Assembly: GCA_021200895.1 (NCBI GenBank)
Contig: JAJQFX010000299.1
Span: 1-5,177 of the forward strand
Length of the DNA stretch: 5,177 nucleotides
Reading direction: 5' to 3'
Origin: Clostridiales bacterium
Lineage (GTDB): Bacteria > Bacillota > Clostridia > Oscillospirales > Oscillospiraceae
Shown: one piece after another, positions 5,138-5,177 of the stretch
How the letters are laid out: the number at the start of each line of letters is the position of its first letter
Position numbering within the stretch: position 1 is the stretch's first letter
Program-made: the position numbers and the translations under genes
The notes under the pieces: model-generated
The model's database searches: none
Seen by the model: only the letters and a program-made list of their open reading frames with translations
Told to the model about the DNA's origin: nothing

Positions 5138-5177
5138 CTAAAACTGGACACGGAGGGGGTAGAAATTGGACACGGTT
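5131..5177. mobile_element. Probable insertion-sequence end with 22-bp-spaced direct repeats
   Basis: Homology to CpsC stops near 5131. Beyond it AAACTGGACACGG (5141-5153) is followed by AAATTGGACACGG (5163-5175), 12 of 13 bases identical and exactly 22 bases apart. Multiple ~20-bp-spaced repeats just inside a terminus beginning TG are typical of IS21-family ends, and the stretch starts TGATAA at 5131. No transposase is visible because the window stops at 5177, so the family is an inference. Confidence 0.5.

Overview
The window looks like a broken-up capsule/exopolysaccharide (EPS) locus from a low-to-mid-GC Gram-positive bacterium, most likely a gut Clostridia (Oscillospiraceae-type). The reasons are the Gram-positive arrangement of a Wzz/CpsC-type protein, a BY-kinase (CpsD) and a PHP-type tyrosine phosphatase (CpsB) as separate genes, strong GGAGG ribosome binding sites, and tight gene overlaps. 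The genus assignment is an inference. All recognisable genes are on the minus strand, so the locus reads from right to left.

Layout in transcription order. (1) 5131-5177: foreign sequence with two 22-bp-spaced copies of AAAYTGGACACGG, resembling the end of an insertion sequence. It cuts off the front of a cpsC/wzz-like gene. (2) About 4904-5137: the remaining C-terminal part of CpsC, with its last membrane helix and an unusual (Gly-Tyr)x7 tail. (3) 4187-4903: CpsD-like tyrosine autokinase with a five-tyrosine tail. (4) 3454-4197: CpsB-like PHP phosphatase. (5) 2474-3457: a membrane-anchored protein with a polysaccharide-deacetylase fold in which the metal-binding residues appear to be lost. 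(6) 1735-2428: the priming sugar-phosphate transferase, broken by one extra base in a five-C run. (7) 1611-1734: a GC-rich non-coding stub. (8) 1039-~1620: an N-terminally truncated octopine/nopaline dehydrogenase-family gene. (9) 200-925: an intact aspartate/glutamate racemase-family gene. (10) About 37-181: a cytidylyltransferase gene broken by one extra base in an A8 run and then cut off by (11) 1-52, apparently another mobile-element end.

The right two thirds (about 1611-5130) is GC-rich and holds the regulatory/priming module: chain-length control, kinase, phosphatase and first glycosyl transfer. The left third (about 53-1610) is visibly AT-rich and holds what look like precursor or modification genes (opine-type dehydrogenase, amino-acid racemase, nucleotidyltransferase). 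The junction falls inside a truncated gene, as expected when a serotype-specific cassette has been swapped or deleted next to a conserved regulatory module.

Both ends of the window fall in probable repeated mobile DNA, so it may be a complete short contig that ended at repeats. Two of the genes carry +1 errors in homopolymers. These could be assembly/sequencing errors, genuine decay or switchable tracts, and raw reads are needed to tell. The best candidates for something new are the apparently metal-less deacetylase-like membrane protein in the kinase operon and the (GY)7 tail on the CpsC partner of the kinase.
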